Virus record (IMG/VR): IMGVR_UViG_3300042295_000322
Span: 1-22,097 of that record
From: a virus
Direction: 5' to 3' (one strand)
Length of the DNA: 22,097 nucleotides
Shown here one piece after another: positions 21,352 through 22,097 of this stretch (position 1 is the first letter of the stretch; every line of letters starts with the position of its first letter). The notes under the pieces are model-generated. The model saw nothing but the letters and a program-made list of their open reading frames with translations. It made no database searches and was not told the origin of the DNA. The position numbers and the translations under genes were made by a program.

Positions 21352-21854
21352 AGTCTGGGATCTTTCCTGTGCTGGAACAGTGCTGTGAGATAGTCCTCGG
21401 GCCACGAGTCATAAAAACCTTTTGACGCCATTTGCTGTGCTTTGGTGTTGAGGTCACTGAGACTTTGCACCAGTGCCAGTGCATAAGTGCCTTGATTCAT
21501 TGAAACGCCGTTGACTATTTCTACATCAGCAGGGTGATCTTCCAACACTAGTATGTCTGCTGTGAGCAAAAACTCACGATTGGCCTGATCCAGACTGGAT
21601 GCAAACAGTTCGTGTGGCCATTCTACAGGATCGTATGCGTACACAATCACTTCCAGATTGCCCATGCCCCACCTGGCTCTGTTCTTGAGATCGTAGTAGG
21701 GATCCGTACCAATGTACACTGCATAGCTATTCTTCAATCGTGCTGATCGCGCATAAGGACAGGGCGGAAATCCGCCCAGTGCAGGATGTGGAACTTCCAC
21801 AAAGTTCACAATCCATTGTTCAATATCTTGTTTGACTTGATCTATGTTCAGCAT
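21348..21854 (-). CDS. Protein of unknown function (168 aa)
   Basis: I do not recognise this protein. It begins MLNIDQVKQDIEQWIVNFVE and continues PHPALGGFPPCPYARSARLK, a Cys/Pro/Arg-containing segment that looks like a conserved functional loop. Further segments are YAVYIGTDPYYDLKNRARWG, LEVIVYAYDPVEWPHELF and ADILVLEDHPADVEIVNG. Alternating strands and helices suggest a compact alpha/beta fold; no signal peptide or membrane segment is seen. It starts 6 bases after the gp26-like stop, and its stop overlaps the GNAT-like start (ATGA), so the three are probably on one leftward message. The coupling to the GNAT-like protein suggests a shared task, for example making or presenting a substrate, but nothing in the sequence proves it. 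Confidence 0.75.
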   Translation of the reverse strand: MLNIDQVKQDIEQWIVNFVEVPHPALGGFPPCPYARSARLKNSYAVYIGTDPYYDLKNRARWGMGNLEVIVYAYDPVEWPHELFASSLDQANREFLLTADILVLEDHPADVEIVNGVSMNQGTYALALVQSLSDLNTKAQQMASKGFYDSWPEDYLTALFQHRKDPRL

Positions 21855-21860
21855 GATGTT

Positions 21861-22097
21861 TTAGAAAAACGGCAGTCCTGATTTTTTAGTTGTTTCTAAA
21901 TTGTCTTTGATGATTTCAGAAACAGCATTGCGTTCTTCAAAACTGAGATTTAATGCAGCCTCATAACTCAGGCCTCCGCGCATGTACCATACCATTTTTA
22001 ACGCTTCTGATTTTATTGCTTTGGCCTCTTTGTCTAATTGGTCGACCCATTTGGAAATTTGGTCAGAGTCCAGTACTAGGAGGCGTCCGCGAAAAAA
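21861..22097 (-). CDS. 26: Baseplate protein gp26-like, C-terminal part
   Basis: The frame enters from the right edge and ends at TAA (21863-21861), giving 78 visible residues. The segment SEALKMVWYMRGGLSYEAAL followed by NLSFEERNAVSEIIKDNLET and the end TTKKSGLPFF is the characteristic C-terminus of the small T4 gp26-like baseplate hub assembly proteins found throughout cyanophages and other marine T4-like phages (T4_baseplate family as I recall it). The protein acts in assembly of the central hub. Its start is beyond the window. It heads the leftward cluster of three small genes that follow. The identification is from remembered family sequence; the gp26 name is less sure than the family. 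Confidence 0.7.
   Translation of the reverse strand, partial: FFRGRLLVLDSDQISKWVDQLDKEAKAIKSEALKMVWYMRGGLSYEAALNLSFEERNAVSEIIKDNLETTKKSGLPFF

Overview
The window reads as part of the genome of an uncultured T4-like myovirus, most likely an aquatic phage (cyanophage, pelagiphage or freshwater relative). The evidence is a block of T4-type baseplate genes (6, 25, 5-like, 53-like, 48-like and, at the right edge, 26-like) together with the late sigma factor gp55, the gp47/gp46 recombination nuclease and a GIY-YIG nuclease of the kind common in marine T4-like phages. Base composition is moderately AT-rich. I found no tRNA, rRNA, integrase, insertion sequence or CRISPR array. All homology statements come from reading the proteins by eye and recalling family features; no search was run.

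Left block (1-9791, minus strand): a tightly packed baseplate operon read from right to left. It runs gp48-like protein, gp53-like protein, two hub proteins that look like halves of one larger family protein, gp5-like OB-fold spike protein, a 183-aa protein, a Gly/Ala-rich repeat protein, gp25 and the start of gp6. Most junctions overlap or abut (TAATG, ATGA, TAACATG). T4-type late promoter elements (GATAAATA, CATAAATA) lie 18-20 bases ahead of the first gene and of gp6. Several of these proteins carry long disordered or repeated segments.

Centre (9792-9902) is a divergent control region. A late element fires left into the baseplate operon. A near-perfect sigma70 promoter (TTGACA-N16-TATAAT), overlapping a late-like AATAAATA, fires right into gp55.

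Right-going block (9903-20157): gp55, gp47, then accessory genes threaded into the replication/recombination set. An arginine:X amidinotransferase and an unknown 284-aa protein sit between gp47 and gp46, joined by start-stop overlaps. After gp46 come a radical SAM enzyme with a cobalamin-binding-like N-terminus, an unknown 181-aa protein, and a radical SAM/SPASM protein fused to a short-chain dehydrogenase. A SegE-like GIY-YIG nuclease ends the series. The accessory genes look like a small metabolic or modification module, the most novel part of the window; its product cannot be deduced from the sequence.

20158-20579 has no credible gene. Its first ~310 bases fold on paper into several nested hairpins, including a GAAA tetraloop and a bulged GC-rich hairpin, suggesting an unrecognised structured RNA. 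The last ~60 bases hold a terminator for the leftward genes. The right end (20580-22097, minus strand) holds a gp26-like baseplate gene running off the edge, then three small coupled genes: an unknown protein, a GNAT/arginyltransferase-like protein and a small DUF6614-like protein.
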